Source: Sporothrix humicola
Lineage: Eukaryota; Ascomycota; Sordariomycetes; Ophiostomatales; Ophiostomataceae
Length of the DNA stretch: 63,426 bases
Reading direction: 5' to 3'
NCBI GenBank assembly: GCA_021396245.1
Contig: WNYE01000142.1
Span: 1-63,426 of the forward strand
Shown here: piece after piece, positions 23,601 through 33,837 of the stretch
Position numbering within the stretch: position 1 is the stretch's first letter
How the letters are laid out: every line of letters begins with the position of its first letter
Made by a program: the position numbers and the translations under genes
The notes under the pieces: model-generated
Seen by the model: the letters and a program-made list of their open reading frames with translations, nothing else
What the model was told of the DNA's origin: nothing
Databases searched by the model: none

Positions 23601-24187
23601 TTGAAGATTAGCACACGCGGAGCGTAGCCCGTCTCGCCGACAGCCAGGTAGCGGCCATCACGGCTCAGGGAAAGACATGTGGCCGACTTTATGCGCTCGC
23701 GCTGCGTCCAAGTCTTTCCAGACGTGGGCGATTCTGCCCAGTCAGGCAGGCCGAAAGCGGAGTCACGGTGACTCGAGCCGAGAGTCAGTCGGCTGCGGCT
23801 ATCGTTTGCCTTTGGTGTAGAGTTTGGTGTAGAGGGTCCGTTATTGACGGGAGAGACAGAAAAGACGGGGATGGCCGTCGGCCGCGCACGGTAGAAACGC
23901 TGCCTATAGTAGTCGCCGTAGACGTCGACGACAACGACGGCACCGCCAGCAATGTACGCAAAGCACGAGTTGACGGTGTCGAAGCCCGTAGGAGAGGAGC
24001 AGGTAGAGCCGACTACTCGTTTCAGAGATAGGCGGGAAGGTACAGAGGAATTGGAGGAGGAGGAGGCGGAAGTGGCGTTGGCGAGGTCGTTAAAGGTTCG
24101 TGAGCGGATAGGAGATCGCGACATGCGGTTTATGAAAGGCGAGTTTGACGGCGTCAGCTTGAGACGGTTGGAAGGAGTGGACGCCAT
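20621..24187 (-). CDS. MABP1/WDR62-like WD40 repeat protein
   Basis: An uninterrupted 1188-residue protein. WD40 repeats fill about residues 70-830, for example LSLSRDGRYLAVGETG, GVTAVAWSADSRYLASLGA followed by YIWKI, VTFGVRHVKVWRI, and a C-terminal block ending VSVGSDGTIMFWSLD. This order, with a GETG-type first repeat and the GVRHVKVWR repeat, is characteristic of the MAPKBP1/WDR62 family, a double-propeller scaffold that in animals binds JNK and spindle poles. After the propellers comes a Ser/Arg-rich low-complexity region (about 840-1010), then a helical, coiled-coil-like segment (TCRQLRAYRKRL...ELDGLLDEKLERLVSLLDKKW) and an Asp/Arg-rich tail. The start ATG is at the junction with a pyrimidine-rich leader. 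The fungal role is not known to me. Confidence 0.85.
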   Translation of the reverse strand: MASTPSNRLKLTPSNSPFINRMSRSPIRSRTFNDLANATSASSSSNSSVPSRLSLKRVVGSTCSSPTGFDTVNSCFAYIAGGAVVVVDVYGDYYRQRFYRARPTAIPVFSVSPVNNGPSTPNSTPKANDSRSRLTLGSSHRDSAFGLPDWAESPTSGKTWTQRERIKSATCLSLSRDGRYLAVGETGYAPRVLIFNLDDTSSDIPLVSINEHSFGVTAVAWSADSRYLASLGAANDGFLYIWKIDPRTGAAKLFQQNRCTSYVRGMIWMGSNNLVTFGVRHVKVWRIEEGAATSTSPTKARYGGNDGYASTPPPTYQPQKEQQPQQKTLPGRNILLGQMLEATFSCAAPLPDGGAVLCTEGGDICLLEPVNKQMKLTRVRDTRFALTCVAVRKDRVYFGSKTGHSMTMELEELRLEGRRAAQVPSTPSTPSLASSSPSLQSRMSFTVPSMRTGLVAMGFLTGHVVTIDTRQSIDIFSGTDHVPGEDPAPNVKRIPIPGHGEPILGIQALSLPNEANAAFFTWSSSGNILLWNIDGEIQSSLQVPIDQTATGDDLEPTNQLSAVRATQGGKLFVTADRCGVLRVIDFATKETILETKAHASVCQSISIFEKGPKLLLATCGRDRTAQLFHRLRDGTVEHFQTLEFAAKAVQVLISPDDKVITCSFDRTLQVYDLVSKEDEPNVMAAIPARVITLKASPSSMALSPDARTVFVSLLDRTICQYDLTTSRLVSSFKCIDEGGSESALLDALVYGTQATGMPLSPPISPLNIISTDTPFLLGLSNTDKSVRIYDANTGAFLDREWGHTEAINGVALIEEDGETDSPTKPNGPSSFSGGCRKVVSVGSDGTIMFWSLDLREQLAPGSSISRDPSPNKDTVSATASRPPLRRVLSKAELAEFQRPSTSSSVNGGGASVSGRRSPSRSLSRRSSRYNLSTGAGAAARTPISVLLNNPANAIVEDTPSRRASAGSASGSPPVPASPKAKVRRRPSLPAMSSTNTTPTNSNSGAGGNGGSGGTMRKKGSAINLRSSYGFGSLNMATEQTCRQLRAYRKRLASTDPIAQDVLVELDQELRLTFAALGDRATRSKAMSEELDGLLDEKLERLVSLLDKKWNLRQPKRDHRERDLRHRHDRGGSAGSASASSADDRDQDQDQDTDRAGVDDRSSNNSADMDNTSPDENSRPTSMAGSMRI

Positions 24188-27100
24188 CTTGCTGCCATTT
24201 GGGGGTGAAAGGAGATTCGTTTAGTCGGATGCTGATTGGGACGAAGGAAGCTGAGTGATGTCGTGGTGGGTATATGGTATATGTATGGAAAGAGTCGTCG
24301 GATGAAGTGAATACAAGTTGAGAGGTTGGTCTAGAGACAAAGGATACTTCCAAGAGCTGGAGGTGGGTGTTAGCGATGCATTAGTGGTTGGTGTTGGACA
24401 AAGGACAGCAAAGGGGGCGAAAGTAAACAAGCCGGCTTTAGGGCAGAAATCTGGCGATGCGATGCAAACAGCCGCAACTATGGGCCGCCAATGGAAGGTA
24501 AGAGACGTACAGTGACAAAAAATCGATAGTAGTGAGCGAGTGAAGACGAAGAGAAAGTCAAGAGAGTGTGCTGTAGCGAGCGGCAGTCGATTTTCGACGG
24601 AATGGAGGCGTAAAGACGAGGTAAGGAGAGACGGTGAAGACGCGAAAGACTGGGTTCACGACGTCCCGGATGAACGAAGGACCATCACGAAGAAACAGCG
24701 TAGCGTTCAGGTTTCAAAAGAGAGCGATGCAGTCGAAACGCGTATAACCAAGTAGGATCCTTCGAATGTTTTGTTTCCTTGATTCCTGATCAGAGAAACT
24801 CGTCGACAGTCAGGTTACTGTGTCGTGGATGCCGTTAGACCGCGATATGTGCCGGTGTCGGTAAGAGGGCGCTTTCAAGATCGTCGACGCGGCAAACGAC
24901 GAGAACACAAAGAGAAGGCTGCCTTGTTGAATGAGGATTTGTGCGCGCGCACACAGAATACACCAGAAAAAAAAGGTGGTGAAATTGATTCGCACGAGAT
25001 GATGAGATTTCGGGGGTGGGATTTGTGTAGTGGACCTCCCAGCAAGAGGCAGGAGCGATGGGGCTGCCCGGCTTGTCGATTTTGGTGTGTGCTTTGTTTC
25101 CTTCGGCCAATGGTCAATGGCACCCTGGCAAGCGAAGAGACTCAAAAAAAGATCGCAAGGCACCCCGTGCGTATCTGGAGGACAGGGGAAGGGTGAGGAA
25201 AAGCAACAAAAAGGTAAAAACACACAAAAAAGATGGAGAGAAACAAGAGAGAAAATACAACGTCGACAACGCCTTGTTTCGCTTGTTGTGCGAGAAAGCT
25301 AAAATGCGTCGTTGCCCAGGATGCGCGGTGAAGCGCCATACAAAATGCGCCAATGCCCAGTCGCTCCTTCTTGTCTTTTACTGTGGTCATTCACTCCTTC
25401 CCTCTGAGGACTTTCTCTGCTTTGCTCTTTCCTTTCCCTCGTCTTTTTGCAGCATATCGGTACGAAGGGGAGAGTTTTGTCTTGGACGTGGGACAGGGGT
25501 TCACGTGAAGGGTGTGTGTGGGGAATAATTGCTGGGTACTTTTCCACTTTGTGGCAGTCTCTTTTTTCGTTTTTCCAGGTCTTCAATCTTTTTTTGTTTT
25601 CTTTTGGGGTTGGGCGGGCGACCTGAGCGGGCACATCCTAGATGGCGCGGGGGCGACAAGAGTGACAGCAGCCAGAGCTTCCTCCCAAGCCGGCAAAGCA
25701 CACGTTGCCCCTTTGGGTAAGGCTCCAGGGGACGACAGGCCTAATACGACCCTGGAGAGAACTTCACTTTGCCGCAGAGTGCTGTTCTGCAGTGAATGCA
25801 AGGCACAGTGCAGCCCGTCACAGAGAAGAAATCCGGGTAAGAACGACGCAGCTGTGTATTTTTTCCTCTCCTTCGCTCCTTCCCTTCCACCCAGAGGTTC
25901 CGTTCTTGCGGGTCAATGCGGCGATCTTTTTAATGAACTGGGACGGCAGTCGCGCTCATCAATAGGGGGAAACACTGAATACTGGAAGCAGGCAAACAAG
26001 GGATATCGTAAAGTGGCCGTTGAGGAAGGCACGTTTGGACGCATAGCAGAGCAGCTATTGCTCCATATCCGTGCCCCTTTTTCGCAACGGCTTGACCAAA
26101 TCCAACTTCACCTCATGCCTTTGACGTTGGAACCAAAATGCAGACCTCTCAGTAGAAAGCATCACGACGTGACCAGAGACCAAGAAACCAAGAGCCAAAA
26201 ACTCTCCGATCCACCACATCAAGGCTGAACTAGGAAAAGCCCGCTGGAAAAGATCACTCCAAAAGCCAAAGCCGAAAGCAAAGACAGGACGCTAGGTTCG
26301 AACCGGGCCCGAGGGCCCTCTCGAGAAATACAACACGGACGCTGCCAACGGCTAGCCAAAAGGTTGTCACTTTCAGAGTGCTGATTTCGAGCTCAAATTC
26401 AATTCTGGCCCTCATCATCAACCCTCGAGGATTTCTTGGAGAACGCCAGTGGAGGAGGCGTAAGACTGATGCGGGAAAGGCCAGTGCCTCTCGGTATCTT
26501 ACAGAACCGTTTTGTGCGGAGCTGGGCAGGGTAGGGGATCCGAAATGAAATTGCGACCCTCCTTTTTGACGAATTAATGGACTCGTCTGACCAGGGTATC
26601 ATTGACTGATTGTTGGCTGACTTCACTCGTTTTGCTTGAGAGGGGGACAATACTCAGGGCACAATCATTTCCAAGTCGTATCTCAAGAGCCTCTGACTCT
26701 GTTCCAAATTTTGTGTTGGTCCAGGCTGGCTGGTGAAAGACAGAGATGAGACGAGGCGGCAATTCGGGCTGGACCAGGCGATTGGAGACAAGCATTGTGT
26801 GACATTGAAAGTGCTATTGGTGCTGATATGCGATCTCACAAAGCAATACGAGCGCGTTTATTTCTGTGCTCCTGCAGGCCCTGATTCCAGGCTGGCGGTC
26901 GCGATCTGTGCTTGCCGGCAAAACCGGGTCTCTAATTGATATTGTATTACGGAGCACGGGATATTACATACGCGAGCCTTACGTGGTGCGCGAAGCGAGA
27001 TCGTATTGCATATCATGAGGGGAATTAGAGACAGTCCGATAAATATTGACCATCAGATTCTATTGTAATTTATCTGTTTGCCATCTTACCGCTTGTCAGC

Positions 27101-27295
27101 ATATATTCCAGCCTCGTGATTTACTTCGACATGGGCTCATATCCGTTCAAGTGCAATGGTTTAAGTACCAAAAGAAAGATGAGATGTATTGCTTCATAAA
27201 TAATGCCGTCAAAATATATATACAGATACTTGTACAAATATGCAAGATATGATAAATCAGGGGTATAAATCTAATATGACATAAGTAGGTTCAGA
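24188..27295. other. Long intergenic region upstream of the WD40 gene
   Basis: 3.1 kb without a credible gene. 24190-25300 is purine-rich on the + strand, so it is pyrimidine-rich in the sense of the WD40 gene, and probably holds its leader and promoter. A TCACGTGA palindrome lies at 25501-25508. 26940-27290 is AT-rich and forms the 3' flank of the Rrg9-like gene. The open frame 25512-26228 has no domain or codon character of a gene. A GGTTCGAACC palindrome at about 26295 resembles a tRNA B box but no tRNA fold forms. Confidence 0.55.
25501..25508. promoter_or_regulatory. TCACGTGA palindrome
   Basis: A perfect 8-bp palindrome containing the CACGTG E-box core (Cbf1/bHLH-type). It lies 1.3 kb upstream of the WD40 gene. 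One of four copies in intergenic DNA of this window. Confidence 0.3.
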
Positions 27296-28867
27296 CTACT
27301 CTTTTGTTGCCCTCGGGTCAGCCTTGCCGTGGCGCCGGAGCCGCTCCATACGGTAAGGGTTCATTCTCCGGCCCCGGCCCTGCGAAGCCGAGCGGGCAGT
27401 ACCCCCTTGTTCAGGTGTGAACTGCACCGACCGCGTCGGCGCATCCACGTCGCTGCTGCCGTCAATGGCCTTCCGCATAGCGTCGGCCGAAGGATACTCG
27501 CGCGCGCCTCCGCCCCTGCTGTTGACGCCCTCATCGTGCAGGCTGGCCTGGAAGTTGCGCCGGTTCTCGCGGTTCTGGCGCATGATCTGGCGACCCCGCG
27601 ACATTCCCGTACCTGCACCTGCGGCCCCGGATCCCATTTCGGCCCGCCGCTGCATCATGCGCTTACGGCCGCCCGACCACGACATGGGGTCACGCAGAAT
27701 GCCCTCGGCTTGCCAGCGCTTGGGCGGCTTGCGGCCCAGCTCGGCCCAGCGTGACCAGACACGCTTGCCGCGCTCGAACCAGCGGTTCTGGCGGTCCTCT
27801 TCCTCCTCGGGCTTGGCCTGCCACTTGCTCTTAAGGATTCGGCGGATGGCTTCGGGAGAGACCTCAAAGTGGGCGGCGAGGGCGGAGGTCGTGTAGACCT
27901 GGGGGAACTGGCGGTTGAGGGCGCGGATGCCTTCAAGAGCGTCCGGGGAGAGCTTCTTGCGCGGGTTCCAGCCCCCGGGGAACTTTTCGCGGAGAGCGCG
28001 CTTCTGGACCTGCCACTGCTCCGGGTTCTTGGGCAGTGGGGTGATTTTGTTTTTGGAAGAGGTGCCGGCGGCGACCGCTGCGGCGATCTTGGACTTTGAT
28101 GGCGACGATGCTGCTGCGACCGCCGCCTGTTTAGCGGCCTCTTTCTCGGCGGCACGTCGTTCGCGGCGCTTGTCCTTCTTCGCCTTTCTCTTTGCCTCGC
28201 GCGCCTCAATCATCTTTTCGAGCTTGTTCTTCTTTGGCTCCTTTTCCTTCTTTTCCTTCTTGGCCTTTTTGTCCTTCTTGGGCTTGAGCTTGTTCACCAG
28301 CCGTTCGGCCTCGGCCGGGTCGACTGTGCCCGCTTCCACACCAGCCACAGCCGCCGCTGCTTCTTCTGCCAGCTTTGCGGCCTCTTTCTGTCTGCGCAGC
28401 TTTTTCCTGGCATTCTTGCCGAGCGGCTTCTCAGCCGGTCTCGACTGTTGTTCCTCTGCTTCGCCCACCACATCCTGCAGCGGTTGGACAACGGTGTATG
28501 GGGGTGTTGTAGGAGCAGCATCAGAGTCTATCGCTGGTGCTTCGGCTTTCGGGCTTGTGTCTTCTGTTGCAGGACTGTCGTTCTCGGTGGCTGTGGTCGC
28601 AGACTGTTCGGCGACTTGAGCATCGTTGAAAAGCTGTCGTGAAGCATGGAGTGCTCGTGTGGTTTTGACGTCTGTGGCAATAGGCTCGAACCGCAAGATT
28701 GACGGCCGGCCGGTTGTCAAAAGCGACCGCCATTGTCCTGCGGCCGTTGTCGCGGCTCTGGAGGTTGTTGATCTCGAAGATGTCGCTGGGATAGGTCCAA
28801 CGAGGCTGCGCACAAAGATGCGCAGCGCTGCTGTGCGGCAAGCACAGTAGGATGATGTGTTCATCAT
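27296..28867 (-). CDS. Rrg9/neugrin-like mitochondrial protein
   Basis: A single-exon 523-residue protein. The N-terminus (MMNTSSYCACRTAALRIFVR...) is basic, Ser/Thr-rich and acid-poor, a plausible mitochondrial presequence. A Lys/Glu/Ala-rich central stretch follows (about 140-265). The conserved block at about 290-400 includes REKFPGGWNPRKKLSPDALEGIRALN, then TSALAAHFEVSPEAIRRILKSKW and WFERGKRVWSRWAELG (quoted in part). This matches the Rrg9/neugrin family, whose yeast member is needed for respiratory growth and mitochondrial genome maintenance, and whose human member acts in mitoribosomal RNA biology. The ATG pair at 28867/28864 is the only early start. The Gly/Arg-rich C-terminal tail is atypical but plausible. 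Confidence 0.83.
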   Translation of the reverse strand: MMNTSSYCACRTAALRIFVRSLVGPIPATSSRSTTSRAATTAAGQWRSLLTTGRPSILRFEPIATDVKTTRALHASRQLFNDAQVAEQSATTATENDSPATEDTSPKAEAPAIDSDAAPTTPPYTVVQPLQDVVGEAEEQQSRPAEKPLGKNARKKLRRQKEAAKLAEEAAAAVAGVEAGTVDPAEAERLVNKLKPKKDKKAKKEKKEKEPKKNKLEKMIEAREAKRKAKKDKRRERRAAEKEAAKQAAVAAASSPSKSKIAAAVAAGTSSKNKITPLPKNPEQWQVQKRALREKFPGGWNPRKKLSPDALEGIRALNRQFPQVYTTSALAAHFEVSPEAIRRILKSKWQAKPEEEEDRQNRWFERGKRVWSRWAELGRKPPKRWQAEGILRDPMSWSGGRKRMMQRRAEMGSGAAGAGTGMSRGRQIMRQNRENRRNFQASLHDEGVNSRGGGAREYPSADAMRKAIDGSSDVDAPTRSVQFTPEQGGTARSASQGRGRRMNPYRMERLRRHGKADPRATKE

Positions 28868-29368
28868 AATAAAGTCATTGGCGTGGCGTCTAATGTTAAG
28901 ACAAAAAGAGGAGGGGTTAAAAGTAGGAGAGAAAGAGATATGTCGAGGTCGTGTGTAGTCGACAGTTGTCTATTTCTGCATGTCGTTTGACAGAGCCTGC
29001 AATTACTGAAAAGAGCAAGAAAAAAAAGTTGCTAAGAAATCGCGTCTGTTAGAGGCGTGGCTCCTTATCGATTAGCGAATTAGTGGAGACACTGTCGCAG
29101 GCTAGAACACTGGCGGCAACCACACTGGAAGCTCCACAGAACACTACAGAACACTCCAATTCAAGCACAGGCACTTGTCAGGCACTCAGCAGTATGAAAA
29201 TAGGAAAGGCACGGGCAAATGCTCAAGTATTTCAATTCATGGTAAAATGACTCCAGGAAAAGGGAAAACGACTAGTTCTCTATTCTAGTAATACAGACCA
29301 TCTCGCGCTCAACATGATGCTTTCCGTGTCCTCCTCTGCCCCAATCTCTTTATACATCTGCCCTTCCT
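28868..29368. other. Spacer between Rrg9-like gene and rpn6
   Basis: About 500 bp: the promoter of the Rrg9-like gene (- strand) followed by the 3' flank of rpn6. No gene or notable structure was seen, apart from the repeated phrase GAACACT around 29135-29155. Confidence 0.55.
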
Positions 29369-30699
29369 CTACTCCAGCATCGATGCCTGGTTGGTGTAGA
29401 GGACGTCGACAACGTTGCTGAGCTTGTCAATGGTGGCCAGCGCCGCATCGTAGCTCTCGTCGCGCTCCGTCTCGTCGTAGATAATCAGGCAGCCCGCGCC
29501 CTGGTCCAGCACACCGATAATGACCTTGTCCAGGATCATCTGCGACAGCTTGCGCTCGACCTGCTGCGTGTCGAGGCCGACCATGGTGGCAATGTGGTCG
29601 ATCTCGACGCGCGAGAACGGCTCAATGACCTTGATCAGGTTCTGCTCGAGCATCGAGTCGTAGAGGCGGCGCAGGTGGTTGCGCACAAAGGCGTCGCTGC
29701 CGAGCTCGTAGCGGTACGTGGCCAGCGCGCGCTCGTACTCCTCGAGCGAGCGGTTGGCGTGCGCGCGGGCAATGGCCTTCATGGCCTCGAGGCTCTGGCC
29801 GGCGTACTTGACGGCCTGCTTGGAGGCCATGAGCTGGTTGACGTCGTCCGACAGATTCAGCATAATCTTGCAGAGCAGCATGTACTGCAGCGCCGCCGTA
29901 GCCTTGGCGGGCTCGTCCTGCGTGTGGTAGCCGTCCAGTGCCTCGATAAAGTAGCTGAACGCCGTGTTAAAGTCCTTGTCCTCGGCGTGCAGCATTCCCG
30001 ACTGCATGTCCAGGTTGGCCTGCAGCAAGGGCGGCGTGTAGACGGAGGCAGCACTCGTGCGGGCGCTTGTGAGCGCGGCGCGCGCCTTGGACACGTTGCC
30101 CAGGGCGTGGTAGACGCGCGACTCGAGCAGCTGCACCTCAACCAGCACCAACTTGTCGTCCAGGCGCTTGAGTTCGCGCAGCAGGCCGTTGATGAGCGTC
30201 AGGGCGTCGTAGTATGCCTGCTTGGCCATGTAGAGCGTCACCAGCCGTGTCTCGAGGTTCTGGCGCAGGAACCCGCGGCGCTCGGACGTGGCCCATTCTA
30301 TGCACGACTTGGTGACGGCAATCTGGATGTCGGTGGTGTTGGGGATGTCGCGGAAGAGATCGAGCAATTGCCGTACCAGCTTGGCCGTCTTTGCCTTTGC
30401 AAACGACGAAAGCACTGTCCGGCTCCGTGTTACCAGGTCGACGAGCTCGTTCGTGTTCCTAAAACGAGATGGTTAGATTCTGAGGCTTTCCAGGTCGTTT
30501 GTGTCATTGTTACTCACTTCTGGTCCCGGTACAGCTCGCCCAGGCCAATCAATGCCACTTCATACTCCCGAACTGCCGCATCCGATGTGACCGATGGTGG
30601 CTTTGCAACGACCTCTTTGTAGATAGATTCCGCCTTCGCCGGGTTCGTCTTTGCCAGCTTCTTGGCCTCCTGCACCCGCTCCGAGTCGGCGACGGCCAT
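29369..30699 (-). CDS. rpn6: 26S proteasome lid subunit Rpn6 (PSMD11)
   Basis: Non-ATPase subunit of the 19S regulatory particle lid, which clamps lid, base and core together during degradation of ubiquitylated proteins. Two exons, 30699-30518 and 30458-29369, separated by a 59-bp intron (GTGAGT...TCTAAC...TTTTAG); 423 aa, matching the ~420 aa family length. The N-terminus reads into TPR-like helical repeats (KAESIYKEVVAK..., EYEVALIGLGELYRDQKNT). The C-terminal PCI domain includes RLYDSMLEQNLIKVIEPFSRVEIDHIA and QVERKLSQMILDKVIIGVLDQGAGCL. The ATG lies in CACCATGG, a strong context. The gene is divergent from the SDR gene, sharing a 1-kb promoter region with a perfect 20-bp palindrome. Confidence 0.95.
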
Positions 30700-31050
30700 G
30701 GTGGACGTTGTGTGGGTTGTGGTGGGAGGAGAAGGTCGTGATGATGTCGTCGAGGAGAAGGGGAAAGTGGATGACAGTCGTCAGAACTACCCGCGTGAAA
30801 AGCAATGGAAAGAAACCGCTTCGTCAAAAATGAATTTGGAAAACGTGTATGCAAAGTCGTATGCGCTGTGATGTGTGGTCGTCGTGGTGGGATGCAGTAC
30901 AGGTCGTGGAAGAGGAGCTTATGCGGCTGGACAAACAGATTTCGAGGCTGGACTGAGAGCTCTCGCCGCCACTGCCTTCTCCCGCCTCCAGGTTGCCAAT
31001 GGACGCGAAGGCTACGAGTGGGGACCTGGTCAATGGTTGACAGTACATAG

Positions 31051-31058
31051 TCACGTGA
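31051..31058. promoter_or_regulatory. TCACGTGA palindrome in the rpn6/SDR promoter
   Basis: E-box-type palindrome 352 bp upstream of rpn6 and 660 bp upstream of the SDR gene, 13 bp before a 20-bp palindrome. The close pairing of two palindromes between divergent genes makes a regulatory role plausible. Confidence 0.4.
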
Positions 31059-31071
31059 ATTCAGAGACCGA

Positions 31072-31091
31072 GCACATGACTAGTCATGTGC
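31072..31091. promoter_or_regulatory. Perfect 20-bp palindrome
   Basis: GCACATGACT followed by its exact reverse complement AGTCATGTGC, with no spacer. It contains nested TGACTAGTCA and CATG half-sites, as for a dimeric transcription factor. A perfect 20-bp palindrome is unlikely by chance in 63 kb (roughly one in sixteen windows under equal base use). Confidence 0.5.
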
Positions 31092-31717
31092 ACCTGTCGC
31101 AAACTCCACTGTATTGGGGCGCTTGAAAACAATGGTTCTGGCTCCTGATTGGTTGTCACAGGGGAACCCCTGGCGCTGGACACGGCAGCTTCCAGCCTGG
31201 CCAGGGGAGCTCTTTCTGGCTCTCAGGCCTACGACGTCGTGCCAGTCCCCACTGACGGGCCCCTCGTCGAAACGCCGCCCAGGGGAAGCACTCGGACTGA
31301 GAAACGTTTCGAGGTTTCAAGAGCAGGAAGGGACAGCAAAAAGGAAGGGCAAAGAAGGAAAGAACGTTCGGTTGTCTTTGCTGAAAATAATAATATCGAA
31401 TTTGCTCCGTGTCCGCTCCTCGAATTTTGACTTTTCCATCTTTTTCGTCTCGTGTCTGAGCATCCTATTTTATCCCCAACTTCCAATTCCTCTTTCTTCT
31501 TCTTTTCTTCTCTCGTCACGCCGGTCGTAACCTTGAGCTCTTGTCTGTCCTTTACGTCGTACCGTTCTCTTTTTTTTTTCTCTTTCTTCATCTTTCTTTC
31601 TTCCCACCTCTTCGCTATTATCTCTTCCTCTTCTTTTGTCTGATCTCTTCATTGACCAGACGGCACATCTTCGAGCTCGTCTCTTTCCCTCTTCTTCACC
31701 ACCCCCTCCCCTTCACA

Positions 31718-32854
31718 ATGGACGCCTTCCAGCGCCCGCCACAGCGCGACTCGTGGTTCGCACCCTTCTCGATCGACCTCGTCCTCAAGGTCCTCTATGT
31801 CACCTTCCTCCATCCCTTTATCGCATGGGTCGTCGTCTTGTGCTTCCGCGCCGAGCACATGGAATGGACCGCCATGCCGATCCGCGTGGCGTACATCTAC
31901 GCTATGCTGGTGACGGCCGGCTGGACGGCGAGCGCAATCAACCGGCGCATTGCCTTTGGCCTGCCCCGCGAGGTTGATCTGAGCGAAGAGGTTATTGTCA
32001 TTACCGGCGGCGCCAGCGGTCTCGGTCTGCTGATCGCCGAGGTCTACGGCATGCGCGGTGCCAGTGTTGCCGTCCTCGACGTCAAGGAGATGGAGAACGG
32101 CGAGTCCCGCGGTGTCACGTACTACAAGTGCGACATATCCGACAAGGACCAAGTCATCAAGGCTGCCGCCGAAATTGAGAGAGATGTAAGCCTTCCCCCT
32201 CACTTGCACAACGAATTTTTTACTGTTTACTGACACATCTAGCTCGGCCCCCCGACTGTGCTGATCAACAACGCTGCTGTTGTCAACGGCAAGCGCCTGC
32301 TCGACCTCGACTATGCCGAAATCGACCGCACCATCATGACCAACCTCACCTCGTGCTTCTACACCCTCAAGGCCTTTGTCCCCGGCATTGCCCGCAGCGG
32401 CCTCGGCGGCACCGTTGTCACCATCACCAGCGTGCTGGGCGAGCTCGGCGCTGCTCAGCTGTCCGACTATGCCGCCTCCAAGGCCGGACTGTCTGCTCTC
32501 CACCGCTCTCTGACGGCCGAGCTCAAGACCAGCCATCCCGATATCCGCACCGTCCTCGTCACTCTCGGCCAGCTCAGCACACCGCTCTTCTACGGTGTCC
32601 AGACCCCCAGCTCCTTCTTTGCCCCCGTCGTCGAGCCCGTCGATGTTGCCAAGGACATTATCAGCGCCATTGACAATGGCCGGGCCGAGTCTATCGGCAT
32701 GCCTCTCTATGCCCGCTGGGTGTCCTGGTACCACGTCCTGCCAGTGAGCCTGCAGCAACTGGCACGGCGTCTTTCTGGTATCGATACGGCCATGTCGACG
32801 TTTGTCGGCCGCAAGGCACAGAAGAAGGAAGGCATCCTGATCGAGGCCTTTTAA
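31718..32854 (+). CDS. Membrane-anchored short-chain dehydrogenase/reductase
   Basis: Two exons, 31718-32185 and 32243-32854, with a 57-bp intron (GTAAGC...TTTACTGAC...TAG); 359 aa. Two hydrophobic segments near the N-terminus (about residues 18-43 and 54-72) suggest membrane anchoring, probably to the ER or lipid droplets. The Rossmann domain then shows the classical SDR signatures: TGGASGLG at 96-103, NNAA at 165-168, Ser219, and YAASK with Tyr232 and Lys236. An Asp after the second strand (VLDVK) favours NAD(H). The layout resembles the DHRS/17-beta-HSD11-like retinol or sterol dehydrogenases, but the substrate is not known. The frame is open upstream; I chose the ATG at 31718 because it ends a pyrimidine-rich leader with CACAATGG context. 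Confidence 0.88.
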
Positions 32855-33837
32855 TTTTGCATAGCCTGAATCTAGGTTGGCTGCTGCTGGCCAGCTGTCA
32901 ACGCATCCAAAATGGAACGCCAGGATATCACCTAGCAGATTATAAGAAATAAAATAAGGAGAAGGGGCCACAAGGCTCTTTGTGTACGATTTATCTAGTG
33001 GCATGGTGGAGAACAGTTGGATATATATTGAATAGCGATCATAGCGCAAATATTTTTCTACATGTAATAACAACTTATCATTTATTACTTATTTACGAAT
33101 ATATTCTTCAATGAATTTTTGGTGTAAAATACCACATTTTGAACGATCACGATATTTACGTTGCTTATTTACTGTTGACTATTTTTTATCTTTCCCTACC
33201 GCACTTTTATGGGGAAATGTGTACACTGGGATGCAGTCAGGACGAAAAATGAGAACATTCACCGAGTAGACAGGTACGACGTACTATTCTCACATAATAA
33301 CCTCACCCAAAGACGCACTTCATGTTCACACCTATATCTAGTCACATTGCATGCAAGGAACATTGTTTGAAGAATGAACTACTTCCCACCTATTTGGCTG
33401 GGAGCGTATTTATTGCTAAAAGGCAGTTTTCCCGTAGAGTTATTTTTTTAATCCGTCATAAAAGAACCGTTCCCTTCCCGGTTCTCCTTTTTATCCATTT
33501 GCCTCTTCCGTAGGCCGATCCCTCCTTTGATGTTATGTGGCTGAACCAGCAACAGAAACTCCATATGCGAATGTAAAACAAGTCCCAGAAAGAAGAGACA
33601 GCAACGGCAATCATACAAAGAAGAGTGACAAAGGTGTGCTCGCCACTCTGGTGAGTGCAAGCATCCTCTGCCCACAGACCGACTTTCCGTCCAAGGTTGC
33701 CGCCACGACAAACCACGACGTTCTCATCAACGCCGTCGCCATCGTCGACGGCGCCAACGACTCCGCCTCCCTTCCCGTAGGCGGCAGCAGCAACGTCACC
33801 AGCAAACCACATAGACACAGCAAGAGCTGCGCTACGT
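32855..33837. other. Convergent spacer between SDR and eL15 genes
   Basis: About 1 kb of 3' flanks. 33040-33200 is AT-rich. No credible gene was seen; open frames near 33450-33910 mostly overlap the eL15 gene on the opposite strand or lack any domain. Confidence 0.55.

Larger units (their letters stand above)
30700..31717. promoter_or_regulatory. Divergent promoter region between rpn6 and the SDR gene
   Basis: About 1 kb separating the two divergent start codons. It carries TCACGTGA at 31051-31058 and a perfect 20-bp palindrome at 31072-31091. The + strand from about 31430 is pyrimidine-rich, the expected leader of the SDR gene. No gene was seen inside. Confidence 0.6.

Noticed and set aside
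25512..26228. 238-codon + strand frame in the 24-27 kb gap
   Set aside because: No domain, mixed composition, no splice partner and no leader. Length alone is not persuasive in GC-rich DNA.
26290..26310. GGTTCGAACC resembling a tRNA B box
   Set aside because: The T-stem pairs at only about three of five positions on the - strand, the acceptor stem does not pair, and no good A box or anticodon arm exists. It is a chance palindrome or an unrecognisable tRNA relic.
31649..33073. Long - strand open frame (474 codons) opposite the SDR gene
   Set aside because: The SDR on the + strand has full catalytic motifs and a well-formed intron. This frame is antisense and has no recognisable fold.
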